47,084 bases of DNA from Sphingomonas sp. (GTDB taxonomy: Bacteria > Pseudomonadota > Alphaproteobacteria > Sphingomonadales > Sphingomonadaceae). Every line of letters starts with the position of its first letter. Position 1 is the first letter of the stretch. Below are positions 16,396 to 25,167 of this stretch, piece by piece. The position numbers were made by a program, and so were the translations under genes. The stretch spans positions 1-47,084 of the forward strand of contig NZ_JAIESM010000077.1 of the NCBI RefSeq assembly GCF_019746015.1, read 5' to 3'. The notes under the pieces were generated by a model that did not search any database, was not told the origin of the DNA, and worked only from the letters and a program-made list of their open reading frames with translations.

Positions 16396-17189
16396 TGCGC
16401 CTGCCCATCGTTCAGATCGACGCCTTTGCCGACCGGCCGTTTCGCGGCAATCCGGCGGCGGTGATGCCGCTCGACGCGTGGCTGGACGATGACGTGCTGC
16501 TGGCGATCGCGGCCGAGAATAATCTCAGCGAAACCGCCTTTCTGGTGAAGGACGCAAGCGGCGCGGCCGATTATGAGCTGCGCTGGTTCACGCCGGCGGC
16601 GGAAGTGGTGCTGTGCGGCCATGCGACGCTGGCCAGCGGGCATTATCTGCTGAGCGGCGACAAAGCGCGGGAAACCGTTACCTTCCGCACGCGCAAATCA
16701 GGGATTCTGGAAGTGTCGCGCGACGGTGCGGGCTATCGCATGGCACTCCCCGCCTGGCGGGCCGAGCCCAAGCCGCTGCCGGCGATTCTGGCCGGGCTTG
16801 GCCTGTCCGGCGCGGCCGAGACGCGCTGGCACCCCCATCGCTATGGGCTGGTCGTGCTGGCGACGGCCGACGAAGTGCTGGCGCTGGAGCCCGATTTCCG
16901 CGCCCTTGCGCGCGAGGGCGACGTGCTGACCATCGTCACCGCGCCAGGCACCGACACCGATGTGCTGAGCCGCGTCTTCGCCCCCGGCGCCGGGATCGAT
17001 GAAGACCCGGTCACCGGCTCCGCCCACTCCGTGCTCACCCCCTATTGGGCAGAGCGGCTGGGGCGGCCCTCATTCACCGCCTATCAGGCGTCGCGGCGCG
17101 GCGGCCATGTCGCCTGCCGGCTGGAGGGCGACCGCGCCATATTGGGCGGGCAGGCCGTCACCGTGCTGGAGGGCGTGTTCCTGCTCTGA
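16392..17189 (+). CDS. PhzF family isomerase-like protein
   Basis: A 265-residue two-domain protein of the diaminopimelate epimerase-like PhzF family. Signatures are VDAF-like VQIDAFADRPFRGNPAAV at the start, a likely catalytic Glu47 in NNLSETAFLV, LCGHATLASGH, and the second-half motif GIDEDPVTGSAH. Real substrates of most members are unknown; PhzF itself acts in phenazine synthesis, but no other phenazine gene is present, so that role is unlikely. It overlaps the CDF gene as ATGA. Confidence 0.9.
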   Translation: MMRLPIVQIDAFADRPFRGNPAAVMPLDAWLDDDVLLAIAAENNLSETAFLVKDASGAADYELRWFTPAAEVVLCGHATLASGHYLLSGDKARETVTFRTRKSGILEVSRDGAGYRMALPAWRAEPKPLPAILAGLGLSGAAETRWHPHRYGLVVLATADEVLALEPDFRALAREGDVLTIVTAPGTDTDVLSRVFAPGAGIDEDPVTGSAHSVLTPYWAERLGRPSFTAYQASRRGGHVACRLEGDRAILGGQAVTVLEGVFLL

Positions 17190-17206
17190 ACGCGCGCCGC
17201 GTTCAG
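17186..17206. terminator. Hairpin spanning two convergent stop codons
   Basis: CTGAACGCG (17186-17194) pairs perfectly with CGCGTTCAG (17198-17206) around a three-base loop. It covers the stop codon of the PhzF-like gene (17187-17189) and that of the serine hydrolase gene (17203-17205). No T-run follows, so intrinsic termination is inferred only. Confidence 0.5.
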
Positions 17207-18243
17207 GCCTTGGGCACCAGCTGGCTGACAACCCGGCCGATCGCCTGTTCCACCCGGTCGAGCCGGTCCTCGCGCGTGTTACCCAGGCGAACGAGCACAT
17301 AGCCATGCGGCTTGCCGTCCGTCCCCACGCCCGAGAAGGTGACGACATATTGACCCAGATGCCCGTTCATCGAGGCAATGGGCGGCTGCCCGACGGCGTC
17401 ATCGGGAAATGCGTTGAGCCAAGTCTGGCCGCCGTAGACATTTTTCTGCGCAGAGGGCGTTTTCATGAAGGCCAGCCAGTCGGGCGCGATGACTTCCTGC
17501 CCCGCCAGATTGCGCCCGGTCAGCAGCACCTGCCCCATTCGCGCAAAGTCCGACAGCGGCAGATGGATCAGCGAACCGCCGATCTGCGTGCCGCCGCCGT
17601 CAAATTCCAGAAAGACCCCGCCGACCCCGGCCGGTCCATAAAGCCGCGCCAGCGCAAAATCGCGATAGGCGCGGGCACGCACCTGGGGGTCGCGGCTGTC
17701 GGTCAGTGTCCGGGTGACGATCTCGGCCAGGATGATGGTGGTGAGCGAGCTATATTCGAATTTCTCGCCGGGCTTCGCCTCCAGCGGCGCGCCGATCGCG
17801 CGCGCGGCCATGTCGCCTGTGCCGGAGACGAACAGCACCTGATTGGTGTCCGATAGTTCGACCGGCTGACCCACTTCGGTATGCTGCAGGCCCGAGGCCA
17901 TGTTGAGCAGCTGACGCAGCGTGATCGCCGCGCGCGGATCGCCGGGCTTGCGCCATTCGGCAATCGGGGCGGGGGCGTCGAGCTGCAGCTTGCCATCGGC
18001 CACCAGTTCGCCGACCAGCATTGCCGTCATCGTCTTGGCGGTCGACCAGCTGATGAAGCGGTTGGCGTCCGAATAGCCCGGCGCATAGCGTTTGGCGACG
18101 ACCTCGCCATCGACCAGCAGGATCGCCGCGCGCGTATCGCCCTGGTCGGCGGCGAACAGCGGCGCCAGCAGATCGGCGGGCTGCGACGGCGCGGCGCTGG
18201 CACCGGCAAGCAGGGCAAGAGCGGGGATGAGCTTGCGGATCAT
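17203..18243 (-). CDS. Serine hydrolase, beta-lactamase class C-like (CubicO type)
   Basis: A 346-residue exported protein with a signal peptide. The penicillin-binding fold motif SxxK is STAK, with Ser67 and Lys70. The second motif, usually YxN, appears as YSS in FEYSSLTT, and the KTG box is replaced by HLG near MNGHLGQYVV. These changes fit the esterase / D-aminopeptidase-like members more than true beta-lactamases, so antibiotic resistance should not be assumed. ATG 18243 is preferred; an in-frame GTG lies at 18252. It is divergent from a small Cys-containing membrane-protein gene 25 bases away. Confidence 0.9.
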   Translation of the reverse strand: MIRKLIPALALLAGASAAPSQPADLLAPLFAADQGDTRAAILLVDGEVVAKRYAPGYSDANRFISWSTAKTMTAMLVGELVADGKLQLDAPAPIAEWRKPGDPRAAITLRQLLNMASGLQHTEVGQPVELSDTNQVLFVSGTGDMAARAIGAPLEAKPGEKFEYSSLTTIILAEIVTRTLTDSRDPQVRARAYRDFALARLYGPAGVGGVFLEFDGGGTQIGGSLIHLPLSDFARMGQVLLTGRNLAGQEVIAPDWLAFMKTPSAQKNVYGGQTWLNAFPDDAVGQPPIASMNGHLGQYVVTFSGVGTDGKPHGYVLVRLGNTREDRLDRVEQAIGRVVSQLVPKA

Positions 18244-18268
18244 GCCCGCCACGATAGAGTGGGCAGCG

Positions 18269-18607
18269 ATGATGGCAAGACGGATCGGCCTGGGGGTGGC
18301 GGCCCTCCTGATAATGGCAGTGGCGGGTGGCTGGTTCTATATCGACCAGCGCCGGGCACAGCTTGAACTGGGCGTCGGCTATGGCGCGCGGGTGGCGTGC
18401 GCGTGCCGCTATATCGGCAATCGCCCGCTCGGCCAGTGCTACAAGGATTTCGAGCCGGGGATGGAAGTGATCCAGCTGGCCGACGATCCGGCAACGAAGA
18501 CGGTCACAGCCTCCGTCCCGCTGGTCGCGTCACGCTCGGTCACCTTCGATCCGGTGCTGGGGTGCCAGGCGGCGCCGTTCCGGGGCACGCCGCTCAAGGT
18601 GCACTGA
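18269..18607 (+). CDS. Small membrane-anchored Cys-containing protein of unknown function
   Basis: A 112-residue protein with one N-terminal hydrophobic helix (IGLGVAALLIMAVAGGWFYI) and a periplasmic domain containing four cysteines, three of them clustered in VACACRYIGNRPLGQCY, the fourth near the end (GCQAAPF). Paired cysteines outside the membrane suggest disulphides or a cofactor site; no known motif is matched. It is divergent from the serine hydrolase with almost no spacer, which hints at shared regulation. Confidence 0.7.
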   Translation: MMARRIGLGVAALLIMAVAGGWFYIDQRRAQLELGVGYGARVACACRYIGNRPLGQCYKDFEPGMEVIQLADDPATKTVTASVPLVASRSVTFDPVLGCQAAPFRGTPLKVH

Positions 18608-18615
18608 GCAACGGT

Positions 18616-19725
18616 TCAGGCGGGGGCGAGGTCGGCCGCCTCGGTCTCCACAATCCAGCCGCCGCCCAGCACGCGCTCGCCGGCATAGAGCACCGCCGCC
18701 TGCCCCGGCGCGACACCATATTCGGGCGTATCGAACACCAGCCGCCCGCCGTCGAGCCGCGCCGGCACCGGCCGGGCGAGCGAGCGCACCTTGGCGCTGA
18801 GCGGCCCGGCATGATCGCCGCCGATCCAGTTGATGCCGCTCAGCCGGGCGGCGCGCACCGCCAGCGCCCGGCGCGGGCCGACCACCACGCGCTGCGTCTC
18901 CGGCTCCAGCCGCAGCACATAGAGCGGCTCTGGCGTGCCGCCGATTTCGAGGCCCCGGCGCTGGCCGACGGTATAGTGGATCAGCCCCTTGTGCTGCCCC
19001 AGCACCCGGCCGGTCGCATCGACAATTTCGCCCCCGCGCGCTGCCTGCGGGCGCAGCTTCTTGACCAGCGACGCATAATCGCCATCGGGCACGAAGCAGA
19101 TGTCCTGACTGTCGGGCTTGGCGGCGACGCCCAGGCCAAGCTCGGCCGCCAGCTCGCGCACGCGCGGCTTGGGCAGGCCGCCCAGCGGAAAGCGCAGATA
19201 GTCGAGCTGCGCCGGCGTCGTTGCGAACAGGAAATAGCTCTGGTCGCGCGCCGGGTCGGCGGCGCGGTGCAGCTCGGCGCCGGCCGGCCCCGGCACGCGG
19301 CGCACATAATGGCCCGTCGCCAGGCAATCCCCGCCCAGATCGCGCGCCAGTGCCAGCAGGTCGGTGAATTTGGGCCCCATATTGCATTTGATGCACGGAA
19401 TGGGCGTGCGCCCGGCCAGATATTCGTCGGCGAAATCGTCGATCACCGCCTCGCGGAACGCGCTTTCATGGTCGAACACATAATGCGCGATGCCCAGCCG
19501 GTCGCACACCGCGCGCGCATCACGGATGTCGCGGCCGGCGCAGCAGCTGCCGGCCCGGCCGACAGCGGCGCCGTGATCGTAAAGCTGGAGGGTGATGCCG
19601 ATCGTCTCCGCGCCGGTGCGTGCGGCCAGCGCGGCCACGACCGAGCTGTCGACGCCGCCCGACATGGCAACGACGATGCGGCGCCCGCGCAGGTCCGCCC
19701 CAAGCTGAAAATCACCTTCACTCAT
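18616..19725 (-). CDS. mnmA: tRNA-specific 2-thiouridylase
   Basis: A 369-residue enzyme that makes 2-thiouridine at wobble U34 of Lys, Glu and Gln tRNAs. The PP-loop SGGVDSS is at residues 22-28. The catalytic cysteines are Cys114 in [11 protein letters not shown] and Cys210 in [13 protein letters not shown]. The start ATG 19725 puts the PP-loop at the usual distance; longer in-frame readings lack a conserved extension. It is convergent with the small Cys-protein gene and divergent from the sciP region. Confidence 0.96.
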   Translation of the reverse strand: MSEGDFQLGADLRGRRIVVAMSGGVDSSVVAALAARTGAETIGITLQLYDHGAAVGRAGSCCAGRDIRDARAVCDRLGIAHYVFDHESAFREAVIDDFADEYLAGRTPIPCIKCNMGPKFTDLLALARDLGGDCLATGHYVRRVPGPAGAELHRAADPARDQSYFLFATTPAQLDYLRFPLGGLPKPRVRELAAELGLGVAAKPDSQDICFVPDGDYASLVKKLRPQAARGGEIVDATGRVLGQHKGLIHYTVGQRRGLEIGGTPEPLYVLRLEPETQRVVVGPRRALAVRAARLSGINWIGGDHAGPLSAKVRSLARPVPARLDGGRLVFDTPEYGVAPGQAAVLYAGERVLGGGWIVETEAADLAPA

Positions 19726-20178
19726 TGCGCGCGCACATAGGCGCTCTGGCCGCCGCTTGCAAAAGAAGCGCCGGGCACCCGCCTTTACGGCTCTTTCAAC
19801 CATGGCTGCTACGGTCGACCAACTCTCTGTCTCAACGCGAAAAAAGGTTGATCCCGGCAATGGACCTAAGCGCCTTGCGATTCGATTCGGCGGAAGCGAC
19901 GCCGGTGCCGGGGCTGGCGATTCTGCTCGCTGCCGCCGCCGCGCGCGCCGCCTCCAGCCCTACTGCGCGCCTTGCCGCCGGCGCATCGGCCAAGCCGGCA
20001 AGCGATCTTCTCCAGGCGCGGCGCGGCGCTTTCAATACGGCTGCGGCACAGTCGCTTACGGGCTGGCAAGAGGCATGAACGCGATGTTTACCCAGCCATT
20101 TCAATCGGCATTCAACTCCGGCTGCTATCGGTCGTTACACACAGTGATGGGCTCCCCCCGCCCAATCGAGGTTGATGG
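19726..20178. other. Gap between mnmA and sciP holding two small ORFs
   Basis: No recognised gene lies in this 453-base stretch. It contains a 72-codon ORF (19860-20078) and a 35-codon ORF (20075-20182) described separately. Two GATTC sites (the GANTC class methylated by CcrM in alphaproteobacteria) sit side by side at 19879-19888. No TTAA-N7-TTAA CtrA site is seen in the 120 bases before sciP. The mnmA promoter must lie in its left part. Confidence 0.7.
19860..20078 (+). CDS. Small Ala-rich ORF upstream of sciP, uncertain
   Basis: A 72-residue reading frame ([18 protein letters not shown] then Ala-rich) with AAAAAGG about a dozen bases upstream. It has no recognisable domain. Its stop overlaps the start of the 35-codon ORF as ATGA (20075-20078), which in turn overlaps sciP. 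Such a head-to-tail chain argues for translation, but Ala-rich ORFs arise easily by chance at this GC content. Confidence 0.4.
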   Translation: MDLSALRFDSAEATPVPGLAILLAAAAARAASSPTARLAAGASAKPASDLLQARRGAFNTAAAQSLTGWQEA

Positions 20179-20182
20179 ATGA
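20075..20182 (+). CDS. 35-residue ORF overlapping the sciP start, uncertain
   Basis: The peptide begins [16 protein letters not shown] and ends PIEVDG. Its start overlaps the preceding 72-codon ORF and its stop overlaps the sciP start, both as ATGA. It could be a leader peptide whose translation couples to sciP. Base composition is less GC-rich than the surroundings, which could also mean it is simply the untranslated leader of sciP. Confidence 0.35.
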   Translation: MNAMFTQPFQSAFNSGCYRSLHTVMGSPRPIEVDG

Positions 20183-20478
20183 TCGAGAACCAGAAAATCC
20201 GCCCGGCAAAAGTCATCGGGCCACTTGGCGAACCGCTGACCATCGAGTCGCTGCCGCCGCCGTCCACCACGCGCTGGGTGGTGCGGCGCAAGGCCGAGGT
20301 GGTGGCTGCCGTCAATGGCGGTCTGCTGACCGTTGACGAGGTGTGCGAACGCTACAACCTGACCGTCGAGGAATTTGCCGGCTGGCAGCGGGCGATCGAT
20401 CGCTCGGGCATGCCGGGCCTGCGGGTGACGCGCATCCAGCATTACCGCTCGCTCTACGAGCGCCAGCAGAAATACTGA
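20179..20478 (+). CDS. sciP: CtrA inhibitor SciP (DUF1153)
   Basis: A 99-residue helix-turn-helix protein. The core TTRWVVRRKAEVVAAVNGGL and the following TVDEVCERYNLTVEEFAGWQ region are characteristic of SciP/DUF1153. In Caulobacter SciP binds CtrA and blocks its transcription activation, so cell-cycle genes are turned off in the right order; here the role is inferred by homology. GAGG at 20168-20171 is a suitable ribosome-binding site, and ATG 20179 overlaps the stop of a 35-codon ORF. A hairpin follows at 20502-20534. Confidence 0.93.
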   Translation: MIENQKIRPAKVIGPLGEPLTIESLPPPSTTRWVVRRKAEVVAAVNGGLLTVDEVCERYNLTVEEFAGWQRAIDRSGMPGLRVTRIQHYRSLYERQQKY

Positions 20479-20501
20479 ACGCGCTCCTGCGCGCCAACGC
20501 C

Positions 20502-20534
20502 TTGAGCCGTCCGGCCAGCCGCCGGGCGGCTCAA
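20502..20534 (+). terminator. Hairpin downstream of sciP
   Basis: TTGAGCCGTCCGG (20502-20514) pairs over 13 positions, with one G-U, with CCGGGCGGCTCAA (20522-20534), leaving a seven-base loop. It starts 24 bases after the sciP stop. The following sequence is not a clean T-run, so it may be a weak intrinsic or processing-type terminator. Confidence 0.6.
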
Positions 20535-20641
20535 TGCTTTCAGGGCGGCCCGATTCCCTAACGGCTGCGCGCTGCCGCCGGCCCAGAGCATGGCTTGCGA
20601 ATAATCATAAATCCGGGCAAGGGCGCGCGTGCTGATTGTCC

Positions 20642-20668
20642 TTGTGGACGGTGATATATTTCGATAAT
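20642..20668 (+). promoter_or_regulatory. Candidate promoter of the RND efflux operon
   Basis: TTGTGG (20642-20647) and GATAAT (20663-20668) are spaced 15 bases apart in an unusually AT-rich patch. The start of the adaptor gene is about 50 bases downstream. The spacing is short, so the exact hexamers are uncertain. Confidence 0.35.
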
Positions 20669-20683
20669 ACAGCTGACGGGTCC

Positions 20684-20701
20684 GGCATGGTTGCACATGC
20701 C
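20684..20701. promoter_or_regulatory. Candidate operator dyad upstream of the RND pump
   Basis: GGCATG-N6-CATGCC is a perfect 6-bp dyad with a six-base centre, placed just past the likely transcription start and before the adaptor ribosome-binding site. This position suits a repressor of the TetR or MarR kind, but no regulator gene is adjacent. It could also be a small leader hairpin. Confidence 0.35.
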
Positions 20702-20719
20702 CGGCTAGGGTGATGCGAC

Positions 20720-21907
20720 ATGAATTACGAGACGGGTGTTATGGGGAATGATGCACGCTTGCTGACCGGTGAGGCCGGTGCCACGGCCCGGCCACGGCGC
20801 ACATTGTGGCTGGTGGGGGCGGCAGCCGCGGTCGCGCTGGCTGGCGGCGCTTGGTACGCCACCAGCCATGGCAGCGCAAAGAGCGACCCGCTCGACAATG
20901 GCAACAAGCAGCAGGTGCCCAGCGTTACCGTGGAAATCCCCGGCAAGCGCCTGATCGACCGCGAGATTGCGGCAACCGGCTCGCTGGCCGCGCGCGTCGA
21001 CATGCCCGTGGGCGTGGCCGGCGAAGGTGGCGAGGTGACGCAGGTGCTGGTCCAGCCCGGCGACTGGGTGCGCGCGGGCCAGGTGCTCGCCACGATCGAC
21101 CGCTCGGTGCAGGTGCAGACGCAGGAATCGCTTGCCGCCTCGATCGCGGTGTCGCGCGCCGACGCGCGCCTGGCCCAGGCCGAGCTTGACCGCGCGCAGC
21201 AGCTGGTTGATCGCGGCTTCATTTCAAAGGCCGATCTGGACCGCCGCACCGCCACCCGCGACGCAGCGCTTGCCCGCGTGAAGGTGGCCGAGGCGCAGCT
21301 CAGCGAAACCCGCGCGCGCACCGGCCGCCTGTTCGTGCGCGCGCCTGCCGCCGGTCTGGTGCTGACCCGCTCGGTCGAGCCGGGTCAGGTGGTGAGTGCC
21401 GGCTCCGGCACGCTGTTCCGCCTGGCCAAGGATGGCGAGCTGGAAATGCGCGCGCTGCTTTCGGATACCGATCTGCTCCAGCTGCGCACGGGCGCGCGGG
21501 CGCAGGTGACGCCGGTGGGCGACACGCGCGTCTTCAGCGGCCGCGTGTGGCAGATTTCGCCCGTCATCGATCCGCAGACGCGCCAGGGCGTCGCGCGCAT
21601 CGCGCTTTCCTACGACACGTCGCTGCGCCCGGGCGGCTTTGCGGCGGCGCGCATCACCAGCGGCACATCGGAGGCACCGCTGGTGCCGCAGTCGGCGGTG
21701 CAGAGCGATGACAAGGGCAATTATCTCTACATCGTCGGCGCCAAGAACCAGATCGAGCGGCGCGACATCAAGACCGGCCCGGTCTCCGACGCCGGCGTTG
21801 CGGTGCTCAACGGGCTTTCGGGCAATGAGCAGGTGGTGATGCTGGCCGGCGCTTTCCTCAATCCGGGCCAGAAGGTGGTGCCGGTGCGCCGGAAGAAGCA
21901 GGGCTGA
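20720..21907 (+). CDS. RND efflux periplasmic adaptor (membrane fusion protein)
   Basis: A 395-residue membrane fusion protein with one N-terminal transmembrane anchor (about residues 28-48). The order is a biotinyl-lipoyl half (VLVQPGDWVRAGQVLATID), an alpha-helical hairpin (about 135-195), the second lipoyl half (VRAPAAGLVLTRSVEPGQVV) and a beta-barrel. It links the inner-membrane pump encoded next to an outer-membrane channel not present in the window. AGGGTGA precedes ATG 20720; ATG 20741 is an alternative. The pumped substrate is unknown. Confidence 0.93.
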   Translation: MNYETGVMGNDARLLTGEAGATARPRRTLWLVGAAAAVALAGGAWYATSHGSAKSDPLDNGNKQQVPSVTVEIPGKRLIDREIAATGSLAARVDMPVGVAGEGGEVTQVLVQPGDWVRAGQVLATIDRSVQVQTQESLAASIAVSRADARLAQAELDRAQQLVDRGFISKADLDRRTATRDAALARVKVAEAQLSETRARTGRLFVRAPAAGLVLTRSVEPGQVVSAGSGTLFRLAKDGELEMRALLSDTDLLQLRTGARAQVTPVGDTRVFSGRVWQISPVIDPQTRQGVARIALSYDTSLRPGGFAAARITSGTSEAPLVPQSAVQSDDKGNYLYIVGAKNQIERRDIKTGPVSDAGVAVLNGLSGNEQVVMLAGAFLNPGQKVVPVRRKKQG

Positions 21908-21919
21908 TGCATCCGTGGC

Positions 21920-21949
21920 GCCCTGGCCGACGTAGCTTCGCGCCAGGGC
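21920..21949 (+). terminator. Intercistronic hairpin between RND adaptor and permease genes
   Basis: GCCCTGGC (21920-21927) pairs with GCCAGGGC (21942-21949) around a 14-base loop. It starts 13 bases after the adaptor stop and ends 24 bases before the permease start, so it may tune or stabilise parts of the operon message rather than end it. Confidence 0.45.
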
Positions 21950-21972
21950 TAAAGCGTAACAGGGGTTAGGTG

Positions 21973-24900
21973 ATGGGTTTCCGCAATATCTCGGCCTGGT
22001 CGATCCGCAATCCGGTGCCGCCGATCGTGCTGTTCGTCGCGCTGACGATTGCCGGCATGGTCAGCTTCATGCGGATGAGCGTGGCGGACAATCCCGACAT
22101 CGACTTCCCCGCCGCGCAGGTCATCATCAGCCAGCCGGGCGCCGCGCCGACCGAGCTTGAAACCCAGGTCACGCGCAAGGTGGAAGCGGCCGTCCGCAAC
22201 ATCAGCGGCGTCGATGAAATCAATTCCAGCGTCAATGAAGGGTCGAGCAGCACCTTCGTCCAGTTCGCGATCGGCACGCCCGTCGACCGCGGGGTGAACG
22301 ACGTCCGCAACGCCATCTCGCAGATCCGTGGTGACCTGCCCGACGGCATTCTGGAGCCGCAGGTGCAGCGCGTCGACATTGGCGGCGGCGAGATCGGCTA
22401 TTTCTCGGTTTCCGCCACCGACATGACGCTCGAAGAGCTGAGCTGGTATGTCGATGACACGGTGTCGAAGCGGCTGCTGGCGGTGCCGGGCATGGCGCAG
22501 GTGTCGCGCCAGGGCGGGGTGAACCGCGAAATCCGCGTCATTCTCGACCCCGTGAAGCTGCAATCCTATGGCCTCACCGCCGTGCAGGTGAACCAGCAGC
22601 TGCGCTCGGTGAACCTGAACGCCGCTGGCGGCCGGGCCGAAATCGCGGGCTCCGAACAGTCGGTGCGCGTGATCGGCAATGCGCGCAGTGCGCTGACGCT
22701 GGCCAACAGCGAAATCTCGATTCCCGGCGGCCGGCGGATCAAGCTGGCCGATATCGCCGAGGTGAAGGACCTGTACGGCGAGCAGCGCTCCTATGCGGTC
22801 ATGGACGGCCGCCAGGTGGTGGCGTTCGACATTCTGCGCGCGAAAGGCGCGTCGGACGTGTCCGTCTATGACGGCGCGATCAAGGCGATGCGCGAGCTGG
22901 AAAAGGCCAATCCCAAGATCAAGTTCACCCAGCTGTGGACCTCGGTCGATTACACCAAGGGCCAATATGTCTCCGCGATCGAGGCAATGATCGAGGGCGC
23001 GGTGCTGGCGGTGATCGTCGTGTTCCTGTTCCTGCGGGACTGGCGCGCGACGGTGATCTCGTCGATCGCGATCCCGCTGTCCGCCATTCCAGCCTTCTTC
23101 TTCATGGAATTGATGGGCTTCACGCTCAACTTCCTCAGCCTGCTGGCGCTGAGCCTGGTCGCGGGCGTGCTGGTCGATGATGCGATCGTGGAGATCGAGA
23201 ATATCGTGCGCCACATGCGCATGGGCAAATCAGCCTATCAGGCGGCCATCGACGCCGCCGACGAGATCGGCCTGGCCGTGCTCGCCACCACCATGTCGAT
23301 CGTCGCGGTGTTCCTGCCGGTTGGCCTGATGCCCGGCATTTCGGGCCAGTTCTTCAAGAATTTCGGCCTCACCGTCGTGGTCGCGGTGCTGATCAGCCTG
23401 GGCGTGGCGCGCATGATCACCCCGATGATCGCCGCCTATTTCCTGAAGGCACAGGGCCATGCCGAACATGGCGAAGGCATGTTGATGGACTGGTACATGG
23501 TGGCGCTGCGCTGGACGATGCGCCACCGCTGGTGGACCGTGGGCATTGGCGGCCTGTCGTTCGTGCTGATGATCGCGCTGTTCGCGGGCGTGCCGGGCTT
23601 GCTGAAGCCGCTGCCGCTTGCTTTCCAGCCGAAGATCAATTCGAACAACAGCCAGATCCGCATCACCATGGCGCCGGGCACCACCCGCGACCAGACGCGC
23701 GCGGTGGCCGATGAGGCGCTGGCGGTGGTGAAGCCCGCGCCCGATGTTCAATCGGCATTCGTCTATGTCAGCCCAGCGTCAGCCAGCATCTTCCTGACGC
23801 TGAAGAAGGAACGCACCCGCACCAGCACCGAGTTTGAGCGCGCCTATGCGCCGCAACTCGCCGCCATTCCCGATGCGCGCGTGTTCTTCCAGTCGCAGGG
23901 CGGCGGTGGCTCGTCGGGCCGCGACATCACCATCACGCTGGGCGGCTCGAACCCCGATCAGCTCAAGGAAGTCGCCAACCGGGTGGTCGAGGAAATGGCC
24001 ACGATCCCCGAACTGCGCGCGCCGCGTGTGGTGGGCGATCTGCAGCGGCCCGAAATCACCATCCGGCCCCGGCTTGATCTGGCCGCCGATCTGGGCGTGA
24101 CGACCGCCGCGCTCAGCCAGTCGATCCGCATCGCCACGCTGGGCGATATCGACCAGAACGCCGCCAAATTCTCGCTCTCCGACCGGCAGATCCCGATCCG
24201 CGTCGCGCTAAGCGAGGCATCGCGCCGCAATCTGTCGACCATCGAGAATCTGCCGGTGCCGACCACGAATGGCGGCTCGGTGCCGCTGAAGGTGGTCGCC
24301 GATATCGGCTTTGGCGCCGGCCCGACGCTCATCCAGCGCACCAACCAGACGCGGCGGATCAGCATCGGCGTCGATCTGGCGCCGGGCAAGGTAACCGGTG
24401 ACGCGATGCCCAAGATCGACGCGCTGCCCTCGCTCAAGTCGCTGCCGGTGGGCGTCAGCCGGCTGACCATCGGCGAAGCCAAGTGGCAGGCCGAACTGCT
24501 GATCAATTTCGTGATCGCGGTGATTGCGGGCATCCTGCTGGTGTTTGCGGTGCTGGTGCTGCTCTACAAGCGGCTGATGCCGCCGCTGGTGAACCTGGCC
24601 TCGCTGCTGCTCGCGCCGCTCGGCTCGGCAATGGCGCTGCGGCTGACGGGCGACGCCGTCTCGATGCCGGTGTTCATCGGCCTGCTCATGCTGCTGGGCA
24701 TCGTCGCCAAGAACTCGATCCTGCTGATCGACTTTGCGCTGGAGGAAATGGCCAAGGGCGTGGAACGCACCACCGCCATCCTGGACGCCGGGCACAAGCG
24801 CGCCCAGCCGATCGTGATGACGACGGTTGCCATGATCGCCGGCATGGTGCCGGTCGCCCTGTCGCTGAACGGCGATGGCAGCTGGCGCGCGCCGATGGGC

Positions 24901-25125
24901 GTGACGGTGATCGGCGGGCTGACGCTGTCGACCCTGCTCACGCTGCTGATCGTGCCGGCGAGCTTCTCGATCGCAGTCGGGATCGAGAATTGGGTCGGGC
25001 CGCGCCTTGGCCGCCGCCTGCTCACCTATCGCACGGGCGACGATGGCGTTCCGGCGATCGATCATGAACCCGCAAAACCGGTTGACTATCATGGCGGCGG
25101 CGGCCTGCCCCAGCCGGCCGAGTAA
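21973..25125 (+). CDS. RND efflux permease, HAE-1/AcrB type
   Basis: A 1050-residue inner-membrane proton-driven drug efflux pump with the usual two sets of transmembrane helices and large periplasmic loops. The proton-relay residues are visible as Asp402-Asp403 in [13 protein letters not shown] (TM4) and Lys913 in [12 protein letters not shown] (TM10), matching AcrB Asp407-Asp408 and Lys940. ATG 21973 is chosen; a GTG lies one codon earlier. It forms a two-gene operon with the adaptor; the outer-membrane factor must be encoded elsewhere. A short hairpin follows at 25135-25159. Confidence 0.96.
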   Translation: MGFRNISAWSIRNPVPPIVLFVALTIAGMVSFMRMSVADNPDIDFPAAQVIISQPGAAPTELETQVTRKVEAAVRNISGVDEINSSVNEGSSSTFVQFAIGTPVDRGVNDVRNAISQIRGDLPDGILEPQVQRVDIGGGEIGYFSVSATDMTLEELSWYVDDTVSKRLLAVPGMAQVSRQGGVNREIRVILDPVKLQSYGLTAVQVNQQLRSVNLNAAGGRAEIAGSEQSVRVIGNARSALTLANSEISIPGGRRIKLADIAEVKDLYGEQRSYAVMDGRQVVAFDILRAKGASDVSVYDGAIKAMRELEKANPKIKFTQLWTSVDYTKGQYVSAIEAMIEGAVLAVIVVFLFLRDWRATVISSIAIPLSAIPAFFFMELMGFTLNFLSLLALSLVAGVLVDDAIVEIENIVRHMRMGKSAYQAAIDAADEIGLAVLATTMSIVAVFLPVGLMPGISGQFFKNFGLTVVVAVLISLGVARMITPMIAAYFLKAQGHAEHGEGMLMDWYMVALRWTMRHRWWTVGIGGLSFVLMIALFAGVPGLLKPLPLAFQPKINSNNSQIRITMAPGTTRDQTRAVADEALAVVKPAPDVQSAFVYVSPASASIFLTLKKERTRTSTEFERAYAPQLAAIPDARVFFQSQGGGGSSGRDITITLGGSNPDQLKEVANRVVEEMATIPELRAPRVVGDLQRPEITIRPRLDLAADLGVTTAALSQSIRIATLGDIDQNAAKFSLSDRQIPIRVALSEASRRNLSTIENLPVPTTNGGSVPLKVVADIGFGAGPTLIQRTNQTRRISIGVDLAPGKVTGDAMPKIDALPSLKSLPVGVSRLTIGEAKWQAELLINFVIAVIAGILLVFAVLVLLYKRLMPPLVNLASLLLAPLGSAMALRLTGDAVSMPVFIGLLMLLGIVAKNSILLIDFALEEMAKGVERTTAILDAGHKRAQPIVMTTVAMIAGMVPVALSLNGDGSWRAPMGVTVIGGLTLSTLLTLLIVPASFSIAVGIENWVGPRLGRRLLTYRTGDDGVPAIDHEPAKPVDYHGGGGLPQPAE

Positions 25126-25134
25126 GCGCCGCTT

Positions 25135-25159
25135 GCATCCTTGCCCCAATCGGGGATGC
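25135..25159 (+). terminator. Hairpin after the RND permease gene
   Basis: GCATC (25135-25139) pairs with GATGC (25155-25159), with a CCCC/GGGG inner stem around an AAT loop. It lies ten bases past the permease stop and just before the DUF445 gene start. No T-run follows. Confidence 0.4.
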
Positions 25160-25167
25160 TAGGGGGC

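Noticed and set aside
16392..17189. PhzF-like gene as evidence for a phenazine cluster
   Set aside because: No other phz gene is nearby; PhzF-family proteins are common and mostly of unknown function.
17203..18243. Beta-lactamase-type gene as an antibiotic resistance determinant
   Set aside because: The YxN and KTG motifs are altered (YSS, HLG), which fits an esterase or peptidase-like member; resistance cannot be claimed.
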